Origin: Aeromonas rivuli
GTDB taxonomy: Bacteria > Pseudomonadota > Gammaproteobacteria > Enterobacterales > Aeromonadaceae
Reading direction: 5' to 3'
Assembly (NCBI RefSeq): GCF_000820045.1
Contig: NZ_CDBJ01000068.1
Location: 62,384 to 126,383, forward strand
Length of the DNA stretch: 64,000 bases
Shown here in pieces: positions 9,354-18,363 of this stretch; the stretch's first letter is position 1; every line of letters starts with the position of its first letter. Below the pieces are notes generated by a model. It ran no database searches, was not told the origin of the DNA, and saw nothing but the letters and a program-made list of their open reading frames with translations. Position numbers and translations under genes: made by a program.

Positions 9354-12300
9354 GTGAGAGGCAAATTCAAATCCCTGACCATGGTCAACTGGAACGGCTT
9401 CTTCGCCCGCACCTTCGATCTCGACCAGCTGGTGACCACCCTCTCCGGCGGCAACGGGGCGGGCAAGTCCACCACCATGGCGGCCTTTATCGCGGCCCTC
9501 ATTCCGGATCAATCCCTGCTCCATTTCCGCAACACCACGGAAGCGGGCTCCAGCAGCGCCTCCCGTGACAAGGGGCTCTACGGCAAGCTGCAGCGCGGTC
9601 ACTGTTATTCGCTGCTGGAAGTGATGAACAGCCGCGAGCAGCGGATCTGGGTCGGCGTCCACCTGGAGCAGGTGGCGAATCGCGACAACAAGGTCAACAT
9701 CACCCCCTTCGCGCTGGTGGATGTGCCGGAGCAGCTGCAACCCACCGATCTGCTGCTGGAGAAACTCGAGGATGGCAAGGGACGGGTGCGCGCCTTTGCC
9801 GATCTGAAGGGGGCCGCCGCCGAACTTGGGGCCATGAAGGTCGCCAAGTTCAATACGGTGACCGACTATCACAACTTCATGTTCGAGTTCGGCATCACCC
9901 CGAAAAAACTGCGCGACCAGAAGGATCGCGGCAAGTTCTATCGGCTGATCGAGGCCTCGTTGTATGGCGGCATCTCTTCGTCCATCAGCCGATCCCTGCG
10001 GGAATACCTGCTGCCGGAGAACTCAGGGGTGCGCAAGGCGTTCCAGGACATGGAGGCGGCCATCTACGAGAACCGCCGCACCCTGGAAGCTATTAAGGAG
10101 ACCCAGGGGCAGCGGGATCTGTTCAAGAACCTCATTACCGAGACCACCCACTATGTGGCGGCCGAGTATGTGCGGGGCGCCGCCGAGAAGAGCCGTCTCT
10201 CCGAGCTGGCCCTCAAGGCGCGCGCCGAGCTGGCCGGCAAGCGTCGCCTCTTGGCCGAAGAGAAGCAGCGCGCCATCTATCTGGCGGACGAGGCGGAGCA
10301 GCTCACCCACCGCGAAAAATTGCTGACCGACGAGCTGGAGTCCGCCGCCGAGCACCTGGCCAAGGTGATGGCTGCGGTCAGTTTGCAAAAGAAAATCGAT
10401 GTGTATCGCGCCGATCTGGCGGAGCTGGTCGACAAGCTTGAGCAACAGCAAGCGATTGTGGAGGAGATCCACGGCCAACTGCTGGAAGTGGAAGAGCGCA
10501 AGGAGCTGGCCCAGGGGGAGGTTGACAGCCTCAAGACCCAGCTCGCCGACTATCAGCAGGCGCTGGATATCCAGCAGACCCGCGCCATCCAGTACCGTCA
10601 GGCGGTGCAGGCGCTGGACAATGCCCGCACGCAGTGCGAACTGCCCGAGTTGACCATGGAGCAGGCGAATGAAAGCCTGCATCAGTTCCGCGCCGCCGAG
10701 CAGAGCTTAACCCGCCGAGTGCTGGGGGCCGAGCAGCAGCTGGCGCTGGCCAAGGCGGCGGTGGCCGAGCATCAGGCCGCGCTGACGCTGCTTTTGAGCA
10801 TTGCCCCCGAGACCGCCCGCGAGGCCGCCTGGCCCACGGCCCAGGCGCTGCTCAAGCGTCATATCGAAGACAAGGCCCGCATTGCGCAGGGGCAGGGGCT
10901 GCGCGCCGCCCTGGCTCGCCTCGAGAAAGAGCGCGACAGCCAGCAGGCACTGCTGCGCTTGCGTGACGAGCTGGCCCAGATTTGCGGCCAGCAGATCGCG
11001 AGCCAGGACGAGCTGGAGCTGTTTCTTGAAGCCCAGCGCAACCGTCAGGAGGAGCTCGCCGATCAGCAGGCGGAGGCGAACCAGCGCCGCGCCAGCCTGG
11101 AGCATCAGGGCGTCCAGCTCGGCCGCGATATCAGCGATCTCACCAAGCTGGCGCCGCGCTGGCTGAAATCCTTCGAGAAGCTCGAACAACTGCGCGAGCA
11201 GAGCGGATTGCCCCTCGCTACCGCCGAGGAACTCTCGGCCGGCATGCAGACAGTGCTCGACAAGGAGCGGGAGTTCGAGCAGCAGAGCAACCGCATCCAG
11301 GGCCAGAAGCAGGCCCTGGAGCTGCAAATTCGTAACTTGCAGCTGGGGGCCGGCGAGGCGGATCCGCGTCTGGCCCGCGTCGCCGAGCAGGTGGGGGGCG
11401 TGCTGCTCTCCGACGTCTATGACGACATCTCCATCGACGATGCTCCTTACTACTCCGCGCTCTACGGCCCGGCTCGTAGCGCCCTGGTGGTGCTCGACCT
11501 TGAGGGCGCCATAGAGCGGCTGAAGAAGCTGGAAGATTGCCCGGAAGATATCTACCTCATTCAGGGCAACCCCGACTCCTTTGACGAGGATCTGGTGGAA
11601 GCCGACGAGCTCGGTGACGCCGTGCTGGTGCGCACCAGCAAGCGTCAGGTGCGCTTCTCCCGCTACCCCGAGCTGCCGCTGTTTGGCCGCGCCGCCCGGG
11701 AAAAACGCATAGAGCAGCTCGACCTTGAGCGGGAAAATCTTATCGAGGGCTACGCCAAGGCCGCCTTTGAGCAGCAGAAGTACCACCGCCTCTACGGGCA
11801 TTTTCGCGACTTTATCGGCCAGCATCTGGATATCGCCTTCCGCCCCGATCCGGAAGCCGAAGTGCAGGCCAAACAGGCCGAGCTGCGCACCCTGCAAGGG
11901 GCCATCGCCGAGTGCGACAAGCAGCTGGCCGAGGCCAAGGCGGCCACCGCCCAGCTGACCCGATATATCCAGCTGGTGCAGGGGATGCTGCCCTTCGCCC
12001 ACCTCTTTGCCGAGACAGATCTGGCAGCCCGTCTCGAGGCGGCCCGCGCCGATGTGGAGGCCCTTAAAACAGCCGAAGCCTTTATCGCCCAACACGGCAA
12101 GGGGCTGGAAAAACTGGAAACCCTGGTGCAGGTGCTGCGCCAGGATCCCCAGGATCTCGCCGCCCTGCAGGCCGCGTTCGACGAGGCGAGCGAACTGCTG
12201 GCCGAACAGAAGCGCCGTTGCTACGCGCTTGATCAGTTGGTGGCCCGTCTGCCGCACTTTGCCTATCAGGACGCCCAAGACTTGCTCGGCAAGGCCTCGG

Positions 12301-13781
12301 AGATGAGCGAGCGGCTCAAAGAGAAGCTCAAAGCCGCCGAGCTGGCGGCCCGCACCGCCGGTGAGCAGCACAAGCAGATTGCCCTGCGTCACACCGAGGC
12401 GTTGCAGCTGCGCACCGCGCTGAACTCGAGTGTGGAGGCCAAGGGCCAGACCCTGGCGGAGTTTGAGCAGGAGCTGGGGGCCATGGGGCTCACCCTGTCG
12501 GACGACATGGAGGAGAAATCCCGCGCCCACAAGAAAGAGATCGAAGAGCTGCTCATTCGCACCCGCTCCCGTCGCACCAGCGCCGAGGCCCAGTTGCAGG
12601 TGACCAAGCGCGAGATTGAATCCCTCGGCGGTCGTCTCAAGCTGGAAGGCAAGGACTACTTCGGCGCCCGTAAATCTCTGGTGGGTCACAAGGCGAGCTG
12701 GTCGCGGGTGGTGCGGCTGGCGCGGGAGACAGATGTCGAGAAGCGCCTCAACAAGCGCGAGCTGGCTTATCTTGACAGCGACGAGCTGCGCTCCATGTCG
12801 GACAAGGCCCTCGGCGCCCTGCGGGTGGCGGTGGCCCACGACGAGGCCCTGCGCGATGCGCTGCGTCTCTCCGAGGGCAACCGCAGCACGGAGCAGAAGG
12901 TCGCCTTCTACGTGCAGGTCTATCGTTACCTCAAAGATCGCATTCGCAACGACATCATCCGCTCGGACGATCCTGTGGAGGCCATCGAGGAGATGGAGAT
13001 CGAGCTGGCGCGGCTCGCCGACGAGCTCAAGCAGCGGGAGAACCATCTGTCGCTCTCCTCCCACGAGGTGGCGGCCAAGATAACCAACATCATACGCCGG
13101 GAGCAGAACCGCATCCGGGTGCTCAACCAGGGCCTGCAGAACATCGCCTTCGGCCTGGTGCGCGGGGTGCGCCTCAACGTCAACATCCGCGAGGCCCACA
13201 CCCGCCTGCTGACCGCACTGGCCGATCAGAGCGCCATGCACAACGATCTGTTCGCCGACAAGGAGCTCAGCTTCTCCGAGGCCATGGCCAAGCTGTTCCA
13301 GCGCCTGAACCCGCAGATAGAGCAGGGGGAGCGCAACTATCAGGTGATGGGGGACGTGCTGCTGGACTATCGCAACTACCTGGAGCTCGAAATCGAGGTG
13401 CAGCGTGGTGCCGATGGCTGGCTGCGGGCCGAGAGCGGGGCCCTCTCCACCGGCGAGGCGATAGGTACAGGTCAGGCCATCCTCTTGATGGTGCTGATCA
13501 GCTGGGAGGAGGAGTCCCGCCGTCTGCGCGGCAAGGACATCGCCCCCTGCCGCCTGTTGTTCCTCGACGAAGCGGCGCGGCTGGATGGCAAGTCCATCGC
13601 CACCCTGTTCGAGCTGTGCGAGCGCCAGGACATGCAGCTGCTTATCGCGGCGCCGGAGAACATCAGTCCCGAGAAGGGCACTACCTACAAGCTCATCCGC
13701 AAGGTGCAGGGCAAGCACGAGCACGTGCACGTGGTGGGGCTGCGGGGCTTCGGTTTCACCGATGACAAGCTGATCGCCTGA
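9354..13781 (+). CDS. mukB: Chromosome partition protein MukB (SMC-like ATPase)
   Basis: MukB is the SMC-like ATPase that forms the condensin ring for chromosome organisation. The 1475-residue protein (E. coli 1486) carries Walker A GGNGAGKST at 32-40, long coiled coils, a hinge around 680-790 (ADPRLARVAEQVGGVLLSDV through PLFGRAARE), the signature LSTGEAIGTG near 1364 and Walker B LLFLDEAARLD near 1402. The GTG start has GGAG 8 bases upstream. An 11-codon frame at 9322-9357 ends across this GTG in the arrangement GTGA, so translation may be coupled. A 10-base direct repeat (9316-9325, 9334-9343) lies in the leader. It lacks the last residues of the E. coli tail. Confidence 0.97.
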   Translation: MRGKFKSLTMVNWNGFFARTFDLDQLVTTLSGGNGAGKSTTMAAFIAALIPDQSLLHFRNTTEAGSSSASRDKGLYGKLQRGHCYSLLEVMNSREQRIWVGVHLEQVANRDNKVNITPFALVDVPEQLQPTDLLLEKLEDGKGRVRAFADLKGAAAELGAMKVAKFNTVTDYHNFMFEFGITPKKLRDQKDRGKFYRLIEASLYGGISSSISRSLREYLLPENSGVRKAFQDMEAAIYENRRTLEAIKETQGQRDLFKNLITETTHYVAAEYVRGAAEKSRLSELALKARAELAGKRRLLAEEKQRAIYLADEAEQLTHREKLLTDELESAAEHLAKVMAAVSLQKKIDVYRADLAELVDKLEQQQAIVEEIHGQLLEVEERKELAQGEVDSLKTQLADYQQALDIQQTRAIQYRQAVQALDNARTQCELPELTMEQANESLHQFRAAEQSLTRRVLGAEQQLALAKAAVAEHQAALTLLLSIAPETAREAAWPTAQALLKRHIEDKARIAQGQGLRAALARLEKERDSQQALLRLRDELAQICGQQIASQDELELFLEAQRNRQEELADQQAEANQRRASLEHQGVQLGRDISDLTKLAPRWLKSFEKLEQLREQSGLPLATAEELSAGMQTVLDKEREFEQQSNRIQGQKQALELQIRNLQLGAGEADPRLARVAEQVGGVLLSDVYDDISIDDAPYYSALYGPARSALVVLDLEGAIERLKKLEDCPEDIYLIQGNPDSFDEDLVEADELGDAVLVRTSKRQVRFSRYPELPLFGRAAREKRIEQLDLERENLIEGYAKAAFEQQKYHRLYGHFRDFIGQHLDIAFRPDPEAEVQAKQAELRTLQGAIAECDKQLAEAKAATAQLTRYIQLVQGMLPFAHLFAETDLAARLEAARADVEALKTAEAFIAQHGKGLEKLETLVQVLRQDPQDLAALQAAFDEASELLAEQKRRCYALDQLVARLPHFAYQDAQDLLGKASEMSERLKEKLKAAELAARTAGEQHKQIALRHTEALQLRTALNSSVEAKGQTLAEFEQELGAMGLTLSDDMEEKSRAHKKEIEELLIRTRSRRTSAEAQLQVTKREIESLGGRLKLEGKDYFGARKSLVGHKASWSRVVRLARETDVEKRLNKRELAYLDSDELRSMSDKALGALRVAVAHDEALRDALRLSEGNRSTEQKVAFYVQVYRYLKDRIRNDIIRSDDPVEAIEEMEIELARLADELKQRENHLSLSSHEVAAKITNIIRREQNRIRVLNQGLQNIAFGLVRGVRLNVNIREAHTRLLTALADQSAMHNDLFADKELSFSEAMAKLFQRLNPQIEQGERNYQVMGDVLLDYRNYLELEIEVQRGADGWLRAESGALSTGEAIGTGQAILLMVLISWEEESRRLRGKDIAPCRLLFLDEAARLDGKSIATLFELCERQDMQLLIAAPENISPEKGTTYKLIRKVQGKHEHVHVVGLRGFGFTDDKLIA

Positions 13782-13820
13782 GTCCTTCCCCTGACAGGGG
13801 CTGACGGAGCAATACGCAAA

Positions 13821-13845
13821 ACGGGAGGCCTGGCCTCCCGTTTTA
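13821..13845 (+). terminator. Terminator of the muk operon
   Basis: ACGGGAGGCC and GGCCTCCCGT form a near-perfect palindromic stem, followed by TTTTAT, 40 bases after the mukB stop. The form is that of a strong intrinsic terminator. Confidence 0.8.
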
Positions 13846-13949
13846 TATGGGAAGTATGCGACAGTGGCGGCCTGTGATGGGAGCCTGACCGGCTATGAAG
13901 GGTTGGTCGCTGTGGCAGGTCTGCCGGACATCGGATCGAGGAGTCAAGA

Positions 13950-14339
13950 ATGAAGTGGAATGTGCAAAGAGGGTTGCTGTTGTCGTGCTGCCTGCTGCTC
14001 GCGGCCTGCAGCAGTCAGCCAGAGGCGGGCAAGAGCGGCAACTGGCGGGGTTATACCCAGACGGGGCTGGCCTCCTACTATGCCGATCGTTATCACAACA
14101 AGAAAACCGCCAGTGGTGAACTCTACAAGAGCAATGCCAACACGGCGGCCCATATGGCGCTGCCCTTCGGCGCCATGGTGCGGGTGACCAACCTTGCCAA
14201 TGGCAAGAGTGTGGTGGTCAAGGTCAATGACAGGGGCAATTTCCCCAGAGGCCGGATCATCGATCTCTCAAGAGCGGCATTTAGCAGCATAGGCAACACC
14301 CGATCCGGCCTTCTCAAGGTCAAGGTCGAGGTGTTGTAG
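13950..14339 (+). CDS. RlpA-like lipoprotein (double-psi beta-barrel)
   Basis: A 129-residue predicted outer-membrane lipoprotein. The signal peptide ends in the lipobox LAAC with C20. The rest is one double-psi beta-barrel of the RlpA type: GLASYYADRYHNKKTASGE, then LPFGAMVRVTN and VKVNDRGNFPRGRIIDLSRAAF. RlpA proteins cleave peptidoglycan lacking stem peptides at septa; the conserved Asp of VNDRG is present. The C-terminal SPOR domain of E. coli RlpA is absent, so this is the short form and need not localise to the septum. The start has GAGGAG upstream. Confidence 0.88.
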   Translation: MKWNVQRGLLLSCCLLLAACSSQPEAGKSGNWRGYTQTGLASYYADRYHNKKTASGELYKSNANTAAHMALPFGAMVRVTNLANGKSVVVKVNDRGNFPRGRIIDLSRAAFSSIGNTRSGLLKVKVEVL

Positions 14340-14708
14340 GGGGCGGCAGGAGCTATAAGCCTGGCCTATTGCACAGTGGGAAACGGCAAGGCCCCGGACA
14401 TTGCCTCTCAGCATTGACAGCCTCCAGCCTCCAGTCGTATCTGTGTTATTGCGTGACTGCCGCTCAAGGCACTCGGCTTGTCTCTTGCTGCCCCTTGCCA
14501 GGGCGCCTGGGCGAGCATTCCTTCACCACCTATTGCCTTGACGTTGAACCCTGGTTTGCAGGCCGTGATCGCTCGCCGTGATCATCTGCCCCCCTGTCAT
14601 GGCGACGTCGCTCGCCCTGTGATCAAGGGGCCAGGTGAAGCAGCCCTTCAAGGAGGGCCCGTGACGGTGAATCATGGGTTAACCACACCACTATGTCCAA
14701 GGAGCAAT
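14340..14708. other. Intergenic region without recognised features
   Basis: 369 bases. Open frames here have no ribosome binding site and no family resemblance. No clear terminator for the preceding lipoprotein gene was seen. Confidence 0.4.
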
Positions 14709-15074
14709 ATGAACAGTGAGAGCAAGGCCTTTCTGGTGATAAGTGCCCACCGCTGCGAGTATCCAGACCCCATCACCTTTCGCAAGGGGACCCCGCTCGT
14801 CGTGGGCGACCGCTATGAAGGGGAAGAGGAGTGGCACGACTGGTTCTTCTGCCATTGCGACGGGCAACAAGGAGGCTGGGTACCGGCCCAGATCATAGGG
14901 TCGATGGACGATGGCACGGCTTTCGCTCGGGAAGATTACACGGCCAGGGAGTTGAGCGTGCAAGCGGGTGACTGGCTCAATGGCGATCGGTTTATCAACG
15001 GCTGGCTCTGGTGTGTGAGGGGTCAAGATGGCGCCTCCGGCTGGGTGCCGCTGGCCAATCTCAGGGAGGCATAG
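14709..15074 (+). CDS. SH3-domain-like small protein
   Basis: A 121-residue cytoplasmic-looking protein with two SH3-like repeats: residues about 4-62 (LVISAHRCEYPDPITFRKG through GWVPAQIIG) and 66-121 (ARELSVQAGDWL through GWVPLANL). Each repeat ends in a GWVP motif, typical of variant SH3 folds. Such proteins are usually annotated as SH3 domain-containing, without a known ligand. The ATG at 14709 has AAGGAG 6 bases upstream, which decides against a longer frame from 14478. Confidence 0.75.
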   Translation: MNSESKAFLVISAHRCEYPDPITFRKGTPLVVGDRYEGEEEWHDWFFCHCDGQQGGWVPAQIIGSMDDGTAFAREDYTARELSVQAGDWLNGDRFINGWLWCVRGQDGASGWVPLANLREA

Positions 15075-15273
15075 GCGCCCTCATGGGCAGTTGCCGATCT
15101 GCTCTGTTGTTCAAGGGCGTTGTTCAGCAGGATGGATAGTCTGTCCAGATTGTCTGTCTATTCGAATCAATCCCCCGTGATTACACTGGCTCTCATGGTG
15201 AAACATGTGCTCCTCGCGCGGTGACAAGCCGCAGTGAGGGGTGTTTCGAATAGCCCCTTGATAACGGAGTGTA

Positions 15274-15603
15274 ATGAAGATGACAACAGACAAATTGGTA
15301 TCCATCGCCGTGCTGACGGCGAAGCCAGGGATGGGCGAGCGCCTGCGCCAAGCGCTGCTCGCGTTGATCGGCCCCACCCGCCGGGAGCCCGGCAACCTCG
15401 ATTATGTGCTGTTCGAGCTCAAAGACGAACCCGGCACCTTCTATATGCGCGAGGCCTTCGTCAGTCAGGCCGCCCTGGATGCCCACTGCGAGACGGACTA
15501 TTTCCAAGGCTTCGCCCGCCAGGCGGACGAACTGCTGGCAGAGCCCCTTCGCCTCATCTTCATGGACGAGGTGAGCCCGCCATCGGCCATGGGGCAGGGC
15601 TGA
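15274..15603 (+). CDS. Antibiotic biosynthesis monooxygenase-fold protein (YgiN-like)
   Basis: A 109-residue ABM-fold protein of the YgiN/quinol monooxygenase type. The pattern VSIAVLTAKPGMGERLRQALLALI, EPGNLDYVLFEL, FYMREAFVSQAALDAHCETDYFQ fits the ferredoxin-like dimeric domain. These small proteins act on quinones or serve as heme or redox partners; the substrate here is unknown. CGGAG lies upstream of the ATG. It stands alone, about 200 bp after the SH3 gene and 158 bp before the phosphatase. Confidence 0.85.
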   Translation: MKMTTDKLVSIAVLTAKPGMGERLRQALLALIGPTRREPGNLDYVLFELKDEPGTFYMREAFVSQAALDAHCETDYFQGFARQADELLAEPLRLIFMDEVSPPSAMGQG

Positions 15604-15760
15604 GAGCCTGCCCGTTCGCTTGCCCCATGTTCCCGAACGGTGCGGCTTCGCTATGATTGAGACGGCGCAGTGACAGAGCCTGAGGGCAGGGCATGCAGAC
15701 CCTGGCAGTCACTAGCCACAAGTGACACGGGGCCGATAGTTGGCCGTCATGGGAGGCGTC

Positions 15761-16252
15761 ATGAAGAGAACCCTGATCCTGGTGCGTCACGGCAAGTCGA
15801 GCTGGGAAGAGCAGGGGCTGCCTGACAGGGCACGGCCGCTCGCCGAGCGTGGCCTGCGCGACGCCCCCCTGATGGGCAGACGGCTGGCGCACGATAAGGT
15901 GCGGCCCGATCTCATCCTCTCGAGCCCCGCCTGCCGGGCCTTGTCGACGGCCCATATCATCGCCGAGACGCTCGGTTACCGGCCAGAGGAGATAGTCACG
16001 GACGAGCGGCTCTATGGCGCAGATGTGAGGACCCTGCTTGAGGTGATGGGGGAGCTGGGTGACGAGTTCAGATGCGTCATGCTCTTTGGTCACGATCCCG
16101 AGTTCACCGACCTTGCCCACCGCTTTTCCGGCAAGATCACCCGGATGCCGACCTGCGCCGTCGCCCGCTTCACCTTTGACGCCCCCTCCTGGTCGGCCGC
16201 CGCGTCGCAAACGCTGCTGACGGCCGTGCTCGACTATCCGAAAAAGGGGTAA
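15761..16252 (+). CDS. SixA-like histidine phosphatase
   Basis: A 163-residue histidine phosphatase superfamily member. LVRHGKSSW supplies the nucleophilic H10 with the RHG motif; the second catalytic His is H111 in LFGHDPEFTDL, and R58-R59 region (SSPACRALSTA) fits the phosphate pocket. Short proteins of this form are called SixA, a phosphohistidine phosphatase acting on histidine phosphotransfer domains in E. coli. GGGAGG lies 5 bases before the ATG at 15761, which is preferred over 15740. Confidence 0.85.
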   Translation: MKRTLILVRHGKSSWEEQGLPDRARPLAERGLRDAPLMGRRLAHDKVRPDLILSSPACRALSTAHIIAETLGYRPEEIVTDERLYGADVRTLLEVMGELGDEFRCVMLFGHDPEFTDLAHRFSGKITRMPTCAVARFTFDAPSWSAAASQTLLTAVLDYPKKG

Positions 16253-16324
16253 GTGAATGGCAAGAGGAAGCGCAGGGTAGTTGCTCACCGGGGTTGGTGA
16301 AGAAGCCGGCAAGAGATCAAACAA

Positions 16325-16348
16325 GAAGGGGAGCCCAGGCTCCCCTTC
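16325..16348 (-). terminator. Terminator between convergent genes
   Basis: A perfect 11-bp stem (GAAGGGGAGCC with GGCTCCCCTTC, 2-base centre) follows the minus-strand gene ending at 16367. On that strand it is followed by TTGTTTG. It may also serve the plus-strand phosphatase gene. Confidence 0.65.
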
Positions 16349-16366
16349 ACATTCCCGTCATGTCGC

Positions 16367-16819
16367 CTATTTGGCAGCGATCGGCCCCTTGGTGCCCGCA
16401 TCGTTATCGACCCAGCCATCTTCTCCCTGGATGCGACGATCCCCCTGTATGGTGTAGATGACCATGCCCTCCTTGAACACCAGGGCCCCGTCAGATTTCT
16501 TGGCACTGACCTGCTTGTCGTTGACCCACACCTGATCCTTGTCATCGATGCGGATGGTGGCCACGGTGGCGCCCGTCTCGGGGAAGGTGGCGACCCAGTT
16601 GCCGGCGTAGGGGCTGGCGCTGGTGGCCGCCGCCGGAGCATCACCGAACCCGGCGGCCGCGTTCTGGGCCTTGGTCTTGTGAATGTCGCAGCCCTGGGCC
16701 TCGCTCACCTGGGTGCAGCCGGAGCGCTCCAGCTGCTGGGCATATTTTGCGTTGATGGCGTGAGCCGGGGCCATGCCAAGCAGGGACAGGGTGACGATCA
16801 GAGCAGCATTCCTGGACAT
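16367..16819 (-). CDS. Secreted or periplasmic protein of unknown function
   Basis: A 150-residue protein with a signal peptide (about residues 1-21, SLLGMAPAHA before the likely cleavage site). Two cysteines (SGCTQV, QGCDIH) could form a disulfide. The second half (NWVATFPETGATVATIRIDD, GALVFKEGMVIYTIQGDRRI) has the beta-rich pattern of a small periplasmic domain that binds or measures a ligand. The start at 16819 follows from the signal peptide. I do not recognise the family. Confidence 0.65.
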   Translation of the reverse strand: MSRNAALIVTLSLLGMAPAHAINAKYAQQLERSGCTQVSEAQGCDIHKTKAQNAAAGFGDAPAAATSASPYAGNWVATFPETGATVATIRIDDKDQVWVNDKQVSAKKSDGALVFKEGMVIYTIQGDRRIQGEDGWVDNDAGTKGPIAAK

Positions 16820-17006
16820 AGTGGATCCCTCAAATGTGAGTCTTGCCGGTTCATCGCAGCCTTGACTGCCATGAGCAACAGCCTGGGTTCGCGGTAATAT
16901 CCTGGGTGCGAGGTGGCAGGCCTCTCTCACGTTAGCACCTGAAACAGGGCTCGAACAGGTAGTTGACAAACAGATGCGATCCACGGGGAGCCCCTGAACT
17001 GCGGGA

Positions 17007-17210
17007 TCAACTCTGGGTTCGCCGCATTCCGGTGTCGAGATAGAGGCTGCTATGGTGGACGCTGTGGCTGACGAACATCACCTGATGACGGCTCTGATCC
17101 GACAGTATTATGATGTCGCCAGCACAGACCGGGCAGCTGAACGCCATCTCGTGTTCGGGGGCTGCCAATTGATCGGCCTGCTCCTTGAAATCCAGGGTGT
17201 AAGAAAACAT
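17007..17210 (-). CDS. Small protein with one CPVC motif, unknown
   Basis: A 67-codon frame starting MFSYTLDFKEQADQL at 17210, with GGAG 8 bases upstream on the minus strand. It contains a single C-x2-C pair (FSCPVCAGDII), reminiscent of half a zinc ribbon. The longer in-frame start at 17231 lacks a site. Support is the ribosome binding site and composition only; it could be spurious. Confidence 0.4.
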   Translation of the reverse strand: MFSYTLDFKEQADQLAAPEHEMAFSCPVCAGDIIILSDQSRHQVMFVSHSVHHSSLYLDTGMRRTQS

Positions 17211-17413
17211 ATGGCTCTCCAACTCGCACATATACAGACACGGCTCCCCAACTCTAGACCCTGGAGTAGCCCTTCGCGGCGCCCGTTCGGCGCCAATGGC
17301 AGGGTTATTTACCGCGCAAGCAGGTGCCCTGCCTGGTTTTTACCCATTGGGAACCGTTTTGCAGCTATCCCAGCTTGCTCGCTCCCCCGTATCAATGGAC
17401 ACAAGGAGTTGTC

Positions 17414-18325
17414 ATGACGCAACCCGATCACCCGACCCAGGCGGACGGGGTTATCACCACTGAGTTGACCCGCATCGCGGCCTTTGCCGATGGCGAGCAA
17501 GGTGGCAATCCAGCAGGAGTCTGGATTGGCGCAAGCTTGCCTGCGGCGAGCGAGATGCAGCGTATCGCCGCCGAGGTGGGATTCTCGGAAACCGCATTCG
17601 CGGCGCCCCTCTCCGCACCCCCGTCGTCAGGGGGAGCACACCCCGCACCGCGGGAGTGGCGGGTGCGCTACTTCTCCCCCGAGGCAGAGGTACCCTTCTG
17701 TGGTCATGCCACCATAGCCCTGGGGGTTGCCCTGGCTCGGCGCTTCGGGGCCGGGGATGTTGGACTGAGCCTCAGCCAGGCCGCAATCCGGGTGTCGGGC
17801 TGGCAGGATGAGGCGGGACAATGGCTCGCGGCCTTGCAATCCCCTTTGACTCGCAGCCAGCCGGCACCTGCCGATGTGGTGCGCGAGGCCCTGGCGCTGT
17901 TTGGTTATCACGCGGCAGATCTCGATCCGCGCATTCCCCCTGCACTTATCCATGGCGGTGCCGATCATCTGGTGCTGGCCTTGAACAGCCGTGAGGCGCT
18001 CAGGGCCATGGACTATGAATTTGCCCAGGGCCAGATCCTGATGCGCCGTGAAGGTTGGGTGACCATATTGTTGAGCCACGCAGAGAGTCATCAGCTGTTT
18101 CATACCCGTAACCCCTTTGCCTATGGTGGTGTCTATGAAGACGCGGCAACCGGGGCGGCCACCGCGGCTTTTGCCGGGTACCTGCGTGATCTCCGGTGGC
18201 CCCACGGTGGCATGATTGATCTGATCCAGGGGGAAGACATGGGCATGAGATCGCGCCTGCATGCCGAGATCCCGGCCGAGCCAGGCAGTTCGATCCGGGT
18301 ATCCGGCAAGGCCCGGCTGATGTGA
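17414..18325 (+). CDS. PhzF-family isomerase/epimerase
   Basis: A 303-residue PhzF-fold protein (diaminopimelate epimerase-like). GNPAGVWIG, the conserved acid E59 in GFSETAF, FCGHATIA and EDAATGAATAAFAGYL are family landmarks; the Glu is the catalytic acid/base in Pseudomonas PhzF. Nothing nearby suggests phenazine synthesis, so this is a PhzF homologue of unknown substrate, like E. coli YddE. AAGGAG lies 8 bases before the ATG at 17414. The next gene begins 38 bp after its stop and may be cotranscribed. Confidence 0.9.
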   Translation: MTQPDHPTQADGVITTELTRIAAFADGEQGGNPAGVWIGASLPAASEMQRIAAEVGFSETAFAAPLSAPPSSGGAHPAPREWRVRYFSPEAEVPFCGHATIALGVALARRFGAGDVGLSLSQAAIRVSGWQDEAGQWLAALQSPLTRSQPAPADVVREALALFGYHAADLDPRIPPALIHGGADHLVLALNSREALRAMDYEFAQGQILMRREGWVTILLSHAESHQLFHTRNPFAYGGVYEDAATGAATAAFAGYLRDLRWPHGGMIDLIQGEDMGMRSRLHAEIPAEPGSSIRVSGKARLM

Positions 18326-18363
18326 GCCCACCGCCCTATATCCAAGCAACGAGGGGAAAGCCG

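Noticed and set aside
10707-13730. A 1007-codon open frame on the minus strand opposite mukB
   Set aside because: It is the shadow of a GC-rich coding gene; no ribosome binding site, low-complexity protein rich in L, G, H and Q, and mukB on the other strand is certain.
14369-14581. Open frame of 70 codons between the RlpA-like and SH3 genes
   Set aside because: No ribosome binding site and cysteine-rich, atypical composition.
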